From Panicum virgatum (taxonomy: Eukaryota; Streptophyta; Magnoliopsida; Poales; Poaceae): a stretch of DNA of 64,000 bases. Below, one piece after another: positions 43,901 through 56,344 of the stretch; position 1 is the stretch's first letter; the number at the start of each line of letters is the position of its first letter. The DNA lies in assembly GCF_016808335.1 (NCBI RefSeq), contig NC_053139.1:35423954-35487953 (forward strand). Direction: 5' to 3'. Position numbers and translations under genes: made by a program. The notes beneath the pieces are model-generated. The model was not told the DNA's origin. It ran no database searches and saw only the letters and a program-made list of their open reading frames with translations.

Positions 43901-44742
43901 AATAAAACATTTAAGCCATTGTTGATTAATCTAACCACTAATTAAACCTACATCTGAGATGTTTTCATTTTTAATCTTTGAAAAGGAGCAACTACAAGTT
44001 ATTACTTACACCTTTGTTCGAGTATTTTATTATTGACTTATTATCAACCGATTTTTACCAAAGCACCAATCAGTTAGACGGCTGATCTTCAAAATACCAG
44101 AGTACCTGACGGACGAACTTGCTGAGTGTCACGGACGAACATACAGACCTATACTATACCTGGGCTTGGGGGCCCCACCTATTTCGGGGCCCTGTGCGAG
44201 CGCCCACCTCGCACACCCTCTTCGACGGGCCTGCCTGCTACCACTGAAGCGGTGATCGACACCGAAATGGCAGCCACGTAAAGCGTGGCCTTTTACCACC
44301 TCCCTTGGATTGTTCTCCGTTTGGCAATCCCGGGGGTTGCTGCTGCTGCAAGGAATCCACAATATTCATGGCAAGGTAGACGTTTTGATGTTGGATGCAA
44401 CAAAGAACCACCACAGGTTATCTCGATGATCTAGTTAATTGGTTCAATCATGACCCCTGAAGTATGAAGTGAATCTAATTCTTTGTTAAAGAAAATGAAA
44501 AAAAATGTGTATGTCTTGCTTTCTTGGCGCCAATCAGACAAAAAGGAGCTAGTACTATGTGTCATCATATGCCTGCACCCTGGAACTACTAGCTCCTGTA
44601 GGCTGCACTGCAGTGCTTTTTATCTTGACTCCTAAGTCAGTGGGTATGAGTAAAAACATAATGATGGATTTCACTTCTGTTTGCAGCCATTCAAGATTTA
44701 TAGCATGTACTTCGCTTAAAGTTTAGAAGTAGGCACACATCT
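43901..44742. other. Intergenic, no gene seen
   Basis: AT-rich to mixed. Nothing recognised. Confidence 0.5.
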
Positions 44743-44818
44743 GAGAGTTCATTCAAACCCCCATAAACATGACGCTCAACATCACCCCTCTACCAACTGA
44801 GCACGCGCTTGGTCTTAT
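44743..44818 (-). repeat. tRNA-like sequence (decayed tRNA or SINE head)
   Basis: On the - strand GTGCTCAGTTGGTAGAGG resembles a tRNA D-arm/A box and, about 40 bases on, GGGGTTTGAATG resembles the T-arm/B box. The T-stem does not close well, so this is no functional tRNA gene. Confidence 0.4.
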
Positions 44819-45116
44819 ATATGCCCAAATTTTGTAGCGTCACCTCACAGAATTTAAGAGGTTCCGCGTATGTAAATAAAAAAGCAATACGCTAGATTCT
44901 CAGCTAGCTGGGACCTGCCTGTTGTGCTTTTGCCGGAGGTTGGCAAGATTTTGGCATCTTTTGCATGGTCTTCGCTTTACTCGTGCGCCGAAAGAAACAA
45001 TGGGTCAATGTGAACCAACAGGAACGCTTGCGACTGCGATGTGAAGTAGTTCCAAGATGTCAATGCAACGCAAAAGTGTGTCTTGGTTGCAATTCAAGAG
45101 GTTGTGGAAATACACA

Positions 45117-45701
45117 CACTACTACAGAATATGTCATTTGTCCCGGTTCCAAAGGGCTATTTATCCCGATTTTGGAACCAGGATTCGGCCACCGGGACAA
45201 AAGCCCTGGTAAAACCGGGACAAAATGTCCCTCGCGCTAAAAAATCTTTGCACCCTGCGGGATTGGAACCCAAGACTTATTGCCTAGCGCATGGCCTGCT
45301 TGCCAACTCACCTAAGTAATACATGTGACTCAGTAAAGAATAACTCCCTTTTGAACTATCACGTGGAGGGGCCTTTTGTCCGGGTTGGTAACACCAACCG
45401 GGACAAAAGGGTCCTTTTATCCGAGTTGGTACCACCAACCGGGATAAAAGGGTCACCCTTTTGTCCGGGTTGGTGTTACCAACCGGGATAAAAGGGTTGG
45501 ACCTTTTGTCCCGGGTGGAGCCACCAACCGGGACAAAAGGGGGGCCTTTTGTCCCGGTTGGTGGCTCCACCCGGGACAAAAGGCCCCTGTCCCCCCCTGG
45601 CCCGGCTAGCCTTTGGACCCGGGAGAAAAGCCACCTTTTGTCCCGGGCCCAAAGGTAACCGGGACAAATGACCTGGAACAAAGGCCTATTTTGTAGTAGT
45701 G
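45117..45701. mobile_element. Non-autonomous CACTA element, 585 bp
   Basis: Left end CACTACTACAGAATATG, right end (complement) CACTACTACAAAATAGG; ACA on both sides (45114-45116 and 45702-45704). The inside is made of the same CTTTTGTCCCGGTTGG hairpin array as the 12.4-kb element, and the last 45 bases are nearly the same as at 21068-21112. A deletion derivative or sibling that the larger family's transposase could move. Confidence 0.93.
45246..45316 (-). repeat. tRNA-like sequence inside the small CACTA element
   Basis: On the - strand GGTGAGTTGGCAAGCAGG (A-box-like) and GGGTTCCAATCCCGC (good B-box/T-arm match) about 45 bases apart. Too imperfect for a working tRNA. Probably captured tRNA or SINE DNA. 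Confidence 0.4.
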
Positions 45702-46174
45702 ACACGTATACAAGAGCCCTCTGCCATGTGAAGTAGTTCTAAGATGTCTCTCACTGACAAGTGGGTCCTGAGTCCTGACGTCATGTATACCAAAATGAGT
45801 CGTTAGTTGGTGGGCCATGCGTGTTTGCAGCCACTCTGTGCACAGTTGCTTGGATAGGCCTGCTTGGTCCCCCTCATGGCTTGAAATACGTTCATTGCGG
45901 GCCTTTTTTATTTTCAAGAACCTCATGATGATGATCAAAGTGTGGTGAGTCACCTTTTTCCATGTATAACTGTTGGTGCACATTGAGAATAATGCAATTC
46001 GTGTCAGCCAAAGGTAAAGTATGTGGGTATGCATGCATGGTTTCTCTTGGAATATAATTTGATCCAGCAGTTGAGACTCTCATTACCTTACTACTAACAC
46101 CATTAAGGTAAAGAACTAAAGATATCATATAGACAAAGATGGAACTCTGCTGAGTGGGCAGTGTACAAACTATG

Positions 46175-46293
46175 GCTCTGTTCAGCTGGCTGTGGCTGGT
46201 GCTGATTTGTTATGAGAGAAAAATACTGCTTTCTGGCTGGTACTGATTTGTTATGAGAGAAAAGTACTATTGGCTGGCTGATGCGAACAGAGC
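46175..46293. mobile_element. Small MITE, 119 bp
   Basis: Ends GCTCTGTTCAGCTGG and (complement) GCTCTGTTCGCATCAGC; ATG on both sides (46172-46174, 46294-46296). The inside holds a repeated CTGATTTGTTATGAGAGAAA. Confidence 0.65.
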
Positions 46294-48960
46294 ATGTGTG
46301 TGAGCAAGGCATCACCATCTTTTCTTTTAAGAAAAAGACAGACTACGACGAAGGTATAGCAGCGACTTAGTGAGGAGTAACATCAGAATGGCAAGCGAGT
46401 AAAGTGATGCATTTACTTCTCCTGGTACATCCATAGAAAATGTGACCGTGAAAGAATCATTACAGCAAAATGGGAAGATGTATATGGACAATTTCAACTT
46501 TCAAGTGGATGTTGTATTCAACGAAACGATTTCTCTTCATCATCTATCTACCCAGTCCTGCAACTATATGATGTAAGTTCTGCAGATGATGAAAGAGATG
46601 GTATGAACAATAATGTTATGTTTTTGGATTTGTTCTAATATTCCTTCTTTTTTTAAAAAAAAATGCTGTTTCATACAATAGATAACTTTGAAGCCACATG
46701 GGATTGATTTCGTATAGAACCCTCTGCTTTATAACTTTTTGTTATAATGATAGTCATGTTAGTGCGTTCATGTGGTTTTTAATTTTTTATTCCTTTTTTT
46801 TGTTCATAGGCCTGTGTACATAAGGTTTTATCATATCTTTCTTTTATACCCGTTGCTTTTCTACCATGTTTTTCCTAACAGGTAGTGTGAAGCGAATAGA
46901 ATTCGCTAGCTGAAGAAAATCGATAATCCCTTGCGTGCGGGGTACTTAATTCCAGAGACAAATGTGGTCAAAGAAAAGGCAAAAAGGAATTCTGTGTTAT
47001 CATGTGCCTGAAATGGCGCCTCTAGTGCCTTTTATCTTGACCCTTAAGGCAGTCATTATGAACAATGCCACAATGATGTTTTTCATTTGACGCAAAGCAC
47101 CAGAGTGCTGTGAGTGAAGAAACAACATGATTTGAGCACCAGGATGAAACACATGTTGAATTGCAATTAAACAACAGCTGCACTACTATGTAGTGCAAGC
47201 TGTATAATTGTATTGCCCACTATGTATAGCTTTTTGAACAATGTGGATGTCACGTCTAGATTTTTGAGAATAGAATTAGTGATTTATATTGCGCAAGTGA
47301 TTACGAACACTGGCCAATCAACCCATGCTCCCGCACATGTCAATTAGAATTAATATAAAAATAAGATTTATAGCTAATAATTATAATATTCTAACACATA
47401 CTCTAAAATACAACATTTTAGAAGGAATATCTATTGCATGAAACACTAGCCAATCATGCCCTATTTCATTTATTAAATATTCTAACGCATACTCTAAAAT
47501 ACAAATTTATCATTATCTAGTTGCAATAGATTTCATTTTTTTTGAAAACTTATAGATTTCATTTTGCATCACACCTTCATGTATGTTTGATATATATTTA
47601 ATTAATTATTTGTTTGTGAATTGGTATTCTTATCTTTTCCATCATACATGAATACATGGTGACACATAGGTGGGTAGTATTTTTATATAAACAATAACAT
47701 AAATAATATTTAATAATGATATAAATAGTAATTTAGAATTTTATATTAGTTCACTTTAATATTTTGTTATAATTTTTTTAGTTTAGATTCAGAATGACAT
47801 AATTGGATATAATATGCAAATTTAGTGGGTTATTTGCATTATTTTTATAATGGTATAGGTGGGTACTTTACACGAAGATTTGAGGGTTACTTTAGATTTT
47901 CTTTATAATGGTAGAGGTGGGTAATTTAGATACATATTTAGGGGTTATTTTAGTCTATTTTTGTAATGCCAGAGGTAGGTAATTTATTAAGAAAGATAAT
48001 AGATCCAACGACTGTTATGATTAGAGTTGTCGGATTGATGGCCAGATGTTTCTGATTTTGTGAAAAAATCTAGGATTTCTCTTTTTTTTTTATAGTGTCC
48101 AAGTAGGATCCTAGGAGGTTTCACCTGGAGGCTTAAAATGAGTCTTCAATTAGTAATAGTAAGATGTATATATGCACTGTATTTGTTATAAATAAATGCT
48201 TTACAGGTTGTGACTACCTAAAATCAGAATTAGCTGTTTGTAGCTGGCACAGCTAAAGAACCTGAACACACAATTGTAACTAATTTGAAGTATTGTGGAC
48301 AAAGGAAGTAATAAACCATATTGATTTCCCTTCAAATCAAAATGCATAACGATGTTGTAACTAGTAAACTGTGCAAAATGCATTCTAGAATTTTGTACTA
48401 GTACTACAAAAACAATGTGGAGATTGATAAGCAAAAGCAACACATGAGAAACTTTGCCAATTCAAAAAGAAAAAAAAAAGGAAACACGTTTGCTGAAATT
48501 TCGCAATGGTGTTGTTCAATCGAAGGGAAAGATGTGAAACACCTTTGCCAAATCCAACGCGGCTTTCCAAACAAATGCATGGAGCATGTGTGATCCATCA
48601 GAAATACGATCACACCGACACGTTCACTTGTAGCCTTTGCATAAAACCATTTCGGTAGGCTCACAGAACGAAGTAGGAGTCCTTCGTCACATGCATCAGA
48701 CCTATATGCCCAAAGCATGAACATGATCTGAAACTCTTTATTCCTCTACCAGAAAGATGCAACAAAAAATTAGTGGGGGCTGAGCTATTTCTGCAGACCT
48801 TTTGCGAGCGACCAGGAAACTGCCTACGAACGCAGGCGTTAGCAGAAACAGCCTACTCTGCCTCCAACCTAACTCCACTATAACTACTTTGTTGTTCATA
48901 ATTCGATCGCCAATTTTCTTTGAGAAAAGGAATTAAAAAAATGGGAAGAGAAACTGAGAT
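46294..48960. other. AT-rich intergenic DNA upstream of ascorbate oxidase
   Basis: No gene. Around 47790-48000, three phrases of the type TTTATAATGGTAGAGGTGGGTAATTT recall the Helitron tandem unit at 54-56 kb, so an older relative is probable there. Confidence 0.5.
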
Positions 48961-48980
48961 GAGATAAACTTTTTGTCCAT

Positions 48981-48988
48981 TATAAATT
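48981..48988 (+). promoter_or_regulatory. TATA box of the ascorbate oxidase gene
   Basis: TATAAATT, about 175 bases upstream of the ATG at 49163. Confidence 0.6.
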
Positions 48989-49162
48989 GACCACCACAGG
49001 CACAGACATCCTTTGCTACCAACTTTCACAAAACCCCAAGCGGTGCTCAAGTCATCTCCTGGCTCTTGCCATCTCCAACCTGCCTCTGAATCTGAAACGC
49101 TCTCCCGGGGAGGTGAGTGAAGTGACTGTTGGGAGTGGCGTAGGCTGCAGAGCAAGCGAGCC

Positions 49163-52100
49163 ATGGGGCTTCCTCTGCTGGCCGCGATGTGCTGCGCCCT
49201 CCTGGCGAGCGCCGCCCGGCCGCATTGCGCCGCGGCGGCGAAGGCCCGGCACTTCAAGTGGGAGATCAGCAACATGTTCTGGTCGCCGGACTGCGAGGAG
49301 AAGGTGGTGATCGGCATCAACGGGCAGTTCCCCGGCCCGACCATCCGCGCCCGCGCCGGCGACACCATTCACGTCGAGCTCAAGAACGCGCTCCACACCG
49401 AGGGCGTCGTCATCCACTGGCACGGCATCAGACAGGTAAACCATCCATCACTCACTCGAGCACCATGCCAGCGCGCATGCAAGAATTGCTTGCACTGCGC
49501 GTCGGTTTGCTGTCAAATGTTCAGACTACTTTTTTCTGTTCGGAAGGAAAAGTTCAAAGTTCAGAGTTCAGACAGAGCTGGCTACAAACCTGGGAATTTT
49601 TGTCCTTTGCGATTTTGCTAACGTTTCAATGGTGGCGTGGTGTGGATCATGGCAGATCGGGACGCCGTGGATGGACGGCACGGCGGCGATCTCCCAGTGC
49701 GCCATCAACCCTGAAGAAACCTTCACCTACCGCTTTGTCGTCGACAAGGTGATTGCAGCTGCTGATCACCGCTCACCCAATTGTGCCTGAATGTTCATGC
49801 CATGAGATCAACTGAAACTGAAGAATTTTGTTCGTGGCTGCAGCCGGGGACGTACTTCTACCACGGGCACTACGGGATGCAGAGGGCGGCGGGGCTGTAC
49901 GGGTCGCTGATCGTCGACGTGGCCGAAGGGGAGGAGGAGCCGTTCAAGTACGACGGCGAGCTCAACCTGCTGCTCAGCGACTGGTACCACGAGAGCATCC
50001 ACACCCAGATGGTCGCCCTCTCCTCCAAGCCCTTCAGGTGGATCGGCGAGCCGCAGGTACGGCACAGTCCATGATCTCAACTGATCTGCACTGTTACTGT
50101 TTTGCATTTTGGCTGCCATGGTAACTTCAGAGGATTGCAGTGTTCACTTTGACCATTTTAACTGTACAATATATTTGCCATGAAGATGATTCACTTCACT
50201 GTTGTTCTAGACATGGTAATTCGACAGCAATTTGTGAAACATGGCACCAAACTGATTTATGAAAGAACAGGGGTTTTAGGACTCACTGAGAATACCCAAA
50301 TGCAGTGCAGTCATACTAATGCAATTATACTAACTTGTCAGAGTAAATCAGTTTCTCGAGTAGGTTTATGAAAAGATAGTGCTTATATATAGACACTGAT
50401 AAAATACAAATGCAATGCAGTTATACTAACTTGTCAGAGTAAATCAGTTTCTCGAGTGTTTTTACCCTCATTGCATATTCCTGTTCGAAAAACACAGAAG
50501 GCGGCAAATTCCTTTCAGAAAACACAACATGTTGCTTTGAACACAATTATTGTCATGACATACTGATATTTAGAACAGTACAAAGCATGGCCTGACTTTG
50601 TTTGCTCTTAGGATTTCTTCAACTTTCTGGTTGGATCCTTGCACCGTAGCTTAGGACAATGCCCGGATTTTCCGGGGCAGTTACTAAAGCTGAACCAAGC
50701 ATGTTCATATACTTGGCTCCAAATCAACTTGCCACTTGCTTCTACACCCATTCACTTTTCTGTTTGAACACCACAGAAAGAGACACATTCCTATTAGAAA
50801 ACAAGGTATTACCTGATAATATGCAATGATGCATACCACTGGACCTCAATTATGGGGATGCCATACAGATATTTACACTACACACAAGGCATGGCCTGAA
50901 TTTGTTTGCTACGAAAATTTCTTCATCCTCTTGATTGGATACTAGCACAAACCCCGCGCCGGGGCTTGCCGGGACAGTCCCTAAAGCTAAACACAACCAT
51001 GGCCAGCCATAGACTGAAAAGGTTCAAAGATCTCTGCTGATGGTGATAAACCGGCAATGGACAGCAGTGCACACATCTAGCTTTGCCTTGCTCAAAAAAA
51101 AAAAACCAAAAAGCTTAGCATGCATGCTGGCCCCACAGATCAGAAAGGCAAAAGATGGCGCCCCGAGCAGCCCAAGCCCATTGGACTTCATGGAAAGAAG
51201 TACCCCCACTTTGAGAAAGCGCATCAAGTGTAGGGCACTTTGGGCACAAATGCCAGCAGCATGTGTGTCCAAAAAAAAAGGGCAGTGTGGATCATGTTCC
51301 GGCACAGCCCTGTGCCCTGCCATCCTGTGCATTGTTTGCGTTGTGCACACAGACATAATTTTCTGAAGAAAAGATGGGGGATTGTAGATCATGGAGGGAG
51401 GAGAATCAAAAGGCAGGCGGGCCATGCCTTCGTGCCTATGGCGGCCTCACAAGTCACGGTCAGGGCCACATGATCTTGGGAGAGGACACAATGACACATG
51501 CTATCACGTCGTGATGGTGCAGAGACGAGAGCGTCCATATGCAGGTGACTTTCTCTCTGCATCTTGGGAACATGTCTCTGTGGCTCTGTGCAGACGCATG
51601 ATGGATGCAGAGCAGCGTAGGGAGGATCGGCCATTGGGTGGGCAGGATCAGCACAGAAAAAGGTCAACAGGCACGAGCGCATCGCGTTGGCAGGGGACCC
51701 CTCTTCTTGTACCATCCTCTGAGCATGTATTGCTGCAATGCGATGCATGTACCTTCTTGGGGTGTCCTGCAAGTCTGAAACTGGGATGCTTCAGAGCTGA
51801 TTCACACCCTCTGTTTGGGCAGGGAAAGGTCACAGCCTGTGAGTAGCAAGGTTTGGGCAAGTTTACGGTTTAACAGGACCTCTGTTACTAGCATGCCAAA
51901 GTTTCCAATAGTTGAGCTGATAACTTAAACCTGGAACAGAGCATTGTGAAATGTGCATTTGTGCTTTACTTAGGTTGATGTAAATCGGAATCTTCATTCG
52001 GCAGACACCGAAATCGGTCGAGCACATGACGAAAATTCAATCTACTCTGCCTAGTTTTCCTTTTCTTTTTGTATTAGAATGTATATATGATGATGCTGAC

Positions 52101-53383
52101 ACGCATTGTTTTGTTCTTGGAACTCCGCTGCAGTCTCTGCTGATCAATGGCAGGGGACAGTTCAACTGCTCCATGGCCGCGGCGCACACGCCGGGCGCCA
52201 CGCAGTGCGCCGCCGTCAACCGGCAGTGCGCGCCGGTGGTCCTCCCCGTGCAGCCGAACAAGACCTACAGGCTCCGGGTGGCGAGCACCACCTCGCTGGC
52301 TTCTCTCAACCTGGCAATCGGTGTAAGAAAAACAAGCAAATTGCTTATTAGTTTCTCAAGAATACATCGTCGATTGTTCATCAACATTGTCTGATCCATC
52401 ATTTCCTCGGCCGGCAGAATCACAAGATGACGGTGGTGGAGGCCGACGGCAACAACGTGGACCCGTTCGCCGTCAACGACATCGACATCTACTCCGGCGA
52501 CAGCTACTCCGTCCTCCTGACGACGGACCAGGACCCGTCGTCCAACTACTGGGTCAGCGTCGGCGTGCGCGGCCGGCCGCCGAGGACGGCGCCGGCGCTG
52601 GCCGTGCTCAACTACCGCCCGAACCGCGCGTCCAAGCTGCCGGCGCTCGCGCCGCCGGCCACCCCGGCGTGGGACGACTACGAGCACAGCAAGGCGTTCA
52701 CGTACCGCATCCGCGCGCGCGCCGGGACGCCGCCGCCGCCGGCGACGGCGGACCGCCGCATCGAGCTGCTCAACACGCAGAACCGGATGGACGGGGGCAC
52801 CAGGTGGTCCATCAACAACGTGTCCATGGTGCTGCCGGCGACGCCGTACCTGGGTTCCCTGAAGCTGGGGCTCAAGTCGGCGCTCGCGGCGGCGCGGCCG
52901 GCGGAGACGTTCAGCCGGGGGTACGACGTGCGGCAGCCGCCGACGAACCCGAACACGACGGCGGGGGACAACGTGTACGTGCTGGCGCACAACGCCACCG
53001 TGGACGTGGTGCTCCAGAACGCCAACGCGCTGGCGCGCAACGTGAGCGAGACGCACCCGTGGCACCTCCACGGGCACGACTTCTGGGTGCTCGGGTACGG
53101 CGAGGGCGCGTACCGCGGGGACGCCGCCGACGAGGCGCGGCTCAACCTCCGGGACCCGCCGCTGCGGAACACGGCGGTGATCTTCCCGTACGGGTGGACG
53201 GCGCTCCGGTTCGTGGCGGACAACCCGGGCGTGTGGGCGTTCCACTGCCACATCGAGCCGCACCTGCACATGGGCATGGGCGTCGTCTTCGCCGAGGCCG
53301 TCGACCGCGTCGGCAAGGTGCCCAAGGAGGCCGTGTCCTGCGGCGCCACGGCCAGCGCGCTCATGAACGGCGACCACCTGTGA
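49163..53383 (+). CDS. AAO: L-ascorbate oxidase (multicopper oxidase), five exons
   Basis: Oxidises ascorbate to monodehydroascorbate while reducing O2 to water, in the apoplast. Exons: 49163-49435, 49656-49748, 49844-50056, 52134-52322, 52418-53383; all GT-AG, all joining between codons, giving 577 residues, the family's usual length. Residues 1-26 ([16 protein letters not shown] onward) form a signal peptide. Copper motifs: HWHG at 85-88, [11 protein letters not shown] at 126-136, [16 protein letters not shown] from 469, [12 protein letters not shown] from 532 with Cys533, His538 and Met543 as the type-1 site. [11 protein letters not shown] at 257 is diagnostic of the second cupredoxin domain. 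The start is the first ATG after the TATA box and leads into the signal peptide. Exons are very GC-rich (third-position bias), introns AT-rich. Intron 3 (50057-52133) is unusually long and carries a duplication. No defect seen; it is the only intact conserved host gene in the window. Confidence 0.96.
50478..51000. repeat. Direct duplication inside intron 3 of ascorbate oxidase
   Basis: About 230 bases from 50478 recur from about 50758: GAAAAACACAGAAGG / GAACACCACAGAAAG, AGCATGGCCTGACTTTGTTTG / GGCATGGCCTGAATTTGTTTG, CTAAAGCTGAACCAAGCATG / CTAAAGCTAAACACAACCATG. Copies are diverged and carry indels. A smaller repeat (TAACTTGTCAGAGTAAATCA) sits at 50330 and 50428. Confidence 0.75.
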
Positions 53384-53720
53384 TGTGATTGCCGTGTTCG
53401 TGTGAACGGGGTGGTCTATGTGCGGCGTCATGACAGCTGGATAGATGCATCGCGCTCGCTCGCGTGGACGCGTGCTCGCCGTTAGTTCTCTCTGGCCGTT
53501 AATTAGTGTTCTTTAATATTTTTTGTTTAGGTTACTGAGATGTGATCGTGTAATGTATTAGTTCTATTGGTTAGTGTAAGTGAGATTTGTCTCTGGTTGC
53601 ATTGGATGATTGGAAATGTTGTAGAATGGTTTGGTTGTTATTAGATGACTCAAAAGTGCCGGGATCGACTGTTAATGGACGCATCTTGGTCATATAGTAT
53701 GGAGAGAAGCCTATCAATGC
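53384..53720 (+). other. 3' flank of ascorbate oxidase
   Basis: Probable 3' untranslated region and terminator. T-rich around 53505-53530 and TGTAATGTATTAG at 53550 could serve polyadenylation; no AATAAA seen. Confidence 0.5.
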
Positions 53721-53791
53721 TACTCCCTCCATTTTACATTGTCTGTCTGTGCGCCCCATAGCCAAATGGTGAGTGATGTAGTGACATTGAC

Positions 53792-53948
53792 AACTAACTT
53801 TACTAGAGGATGGATTCTTCTCTGAGAAAACACACACTCCTGGGATGACTTCTTTTCTTCATTCTGCAGAACTAACTTTACTGGAGGATGGATTCTCCTA
53901 TGAGAAAACAAACACTCCTGGAATGGCTTCTTTTCTTCATTCTGAAGT
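53792..53948. repeat. 79-bp tandem duplication
   Basis: Two units, each from AACTAACTTTACTRGAGGAT to CTTCTTTTCTTCATTCTG, differing at about nine positions. Just upstream (53720) TACTCCCTCCATTTTACATT looks like one end of a Stowaway-like MITE. Confidence 0.85.
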
Positions 53949-54018
53949 TTTTTTTAGAATTACCAGGCATAACATGATAATTCCTCTATGGTGTGTGCTC
54001 CTTTTCCTATATATGTAA

Positions 54019-56344
54019 CTAGGCGTATAGCCCGCGCATTTACGCGGCTAGTATTAAAAATTCAAAAAATTGCATGTTGTATCCTTACTTAAAGGTTATA
54101 CTATTTTTTACCATACATCATTCTGTTCATATCGTAAATTACGTCTTATTGTTGATTAAAACAATTCAACTATGATCTACCTATAATAACAATTTGATGT
54201 GTTGAGCTTTAATAATATTATGCAGATAATTATTCTTATTTGCATTTTATTTTGATTGATTGTTGCTAGCTTTAGTTTCTATTAATAGTATATATTTGTA
54301 ACTGATACATAGCTAAATAGTATTTTATATTTCATTTTTCATAATGGCATTGGTGGGTGATTTTTATTTAGACACAGAGGTATTTTAGGCTAATTTTTAC
54401 CATAATGGCAGTGGTGGGTAATTTTTATTTTTCTATTTTTCTCCGATTAACGTGAGAATTTCTAGGCTTTGAGAGTGAACGAACATAGAGGTTCTGTTTG
54501 TTGGCCAAATAAAATTCAAAAATTTGCATATCGTTGTATCCTTACTTGAAAGTTATACTATTTTTTTTACCATACATCATCCTGTTCATTATCGTAAATT
54601 ATGTCTTATTGTTGATTAAAATAATTCAACTATGATCTACCTATAATAACAATTTGATTTGTTGAGCTTTAATAATATTATGCAGATAATTATTCTTATT
54701 TGCATTTTATTTTGATTGATTGTTGTTAGCTTTAGTTTCTATTAATAGTATATATTTGTAACTAATACATAGCTAAATGATATTTTATATTTAATTTTTC
54801 ATAATGGCATTGGTGGGTGATTTTTAATTAGACACAGGGGTATTTTAGGCTAATTTTTATCGTAATGGCAGTTGTGGGTAATTTTTATTTTTTTATTTTT
54901 CTCCGATTAATGTGAGAATTTCTAGGCCTTGAGAGCGAACGAACGTAGAGGCTCCGTTTGTTGGCCAAATAAAATTCAAAAATTTACATGTCGTTGTATC
55001 CTTACTTGAAGTTTATACTATTTTTTTACCATACATCATCCTGTTCATTATCGTAAATTATGTCTTATTGTTGATTAAAACAATTCAACTATGATCTACC
55101 TATAATAACAATTTGATTTGTTGAGATTTAATAATATTATGCAGACAATTATTCTTATTTGCATTTTATTTTGATTGATTGTTGTTAGCTTTAGTTTCTA
55201 TTAATTATATATATTTGTAACTGATACATAGCTAAATGATATTTTATATTTAATTTTTCATAATGGCATTGGTGGGTGATTTTTAATTAGACACAGAGGT
55301 ATTTTAGGCTAATTTTTATCGTAATGGCAGTGGTGGGTAATTTTTATTTTTCTATTTTTCTCCGATCAATGTGAGAATTTCTATGCCTTGAGAGCGAATG
55401 AACGTAGAGGCTTCGTTTGTTGGCCAAATAAAATTCAAAAATTTGCATGTCGTTGTATCCTTACTTGAAGGTTATACTATTTTTTTACCATACATCATCC
55501 TGTTCATTGTCATAAATTATGTCGTATTGTTGATTAAAACAATTTGACTATGATCTACCTATAATAACAATTTGATTTATTGAGATTTAATAATATTATG
55601 CAGATAATTATTCTTATTTGCATTTTATTTTGATTGATTGTTGTTAGCTTTAGTTTCTATTAATAGTATATATTTGTAACTGATACATAGCTAAATGATA
55701 TTTTATATTTAATTTTTCATAATGGTATTGGTGGGTGATTTTTAATTAGACATAGGGGTATTTTAGGCTAATTTTTATCGTAATGGCAGTGGTGGGTAAT
55801 TTTTATTTTTTTATTTTTCTCCGATTAACGTGAGAATTTCTAGGCCTTGAGAGCGAACGAACGTGGAGGCTCCGTTTGTTGGCCAAGTAAAATTCAAAAA
55901 TTTGCATGTCGTTGTATCCTTACTTAAAGGTTATACTAATTTTTTACTATACATCATTCTGTTCATTATCGTAAATTATGTCTTATTGTTGATTAAAACC
56001 GTTCAACTATGATCTACATATAATAACAATTTGATTTGTTGAGCTTTAATAATATTATGCAGATAATTATTCTTATTTGCATTTTATTTTGATTGATTGT
56101 TGTTAGCTTTAGTTTCTATTAATAGTATATATTTGTAATTGATACATATCTAAATTTTATTTTATATTTAATTTCTCATAATGGCATTGGTGTGTGATTT
56201 TTAATTAGACACAGGGGTATTTTAGGCTAATTTTTATCGTAATGGCAGTGGTGGGTAATTTTTATTTTTTTATTTTTCTCCAATTAACGTGAGAATTTTT
56301 AGGCTTTGAGAGCGAACGTAGAGGATCCGTTTGTTGGCCAAATA
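54019..56344 (-). mobile_element. Helitron-like 3' region with tandem array
   Basis: On the - strand the sequence ends with a hairpin (CCGCG...CGCGGGC), then TATACGC, then CTAG at 54022-54019, with T outside: the Helitron 3' terminus. Tandem repeats next to the 3' end are common in plant Helitrons. The 5' TC end is not located and may lie right of 56344. No Rep/helicase in view. Confidence 0.6.
54056..56344. repeat. Five tandem units of about 459 bp
   Basis: Units start near 54056, 54511, 54971, 55430 and 55889 with AAAATTCAAAAATTTGCATG and end with GGCTCCGTTTGTTGGCCAAA. Landmarks in every unit: GTTGATTAAAACAATTCAAC, AATAATATTATGCAGATAAT, TAATGGCAGTGGTGGGTAAT. Units 2-5 are more alike than unit 1, whose left border adjoins the Helitron hairpin. 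Confidence 0.95.

Noticed and set aside
44743..44818. Functional tRNA gene
   Set aside because: A and B boxes only approximate, T-stem and acceptor stem do not pair.
43655..45116. CACTA element spanning from 43655 to the small element's start
   Set aside because: The 43655 end differs in sequence and repeat type, and the 45117 end already pairs with 45701 with its own target duplication.
52387..53388. 333-codon + strand frame overlapping ascorbate oxidase exon 5
   Set aside because: Off-frame shadow of the same GC-rich exon.
52265..53431. 388-codon open frame antisense to ascorbate oxidase exon 5
   Set aside because: Shadow frame caused by extreme GC bias; Arg/Val/His-rich with no motif, while the + strand shows all copper ligands.
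54056..56344. Array of regular repeats as a possible CRISPR locus
   Set aside because: Units are 459 bp with no spacers, the genome is plant nuclear, and the array adjoins a Helitron end.
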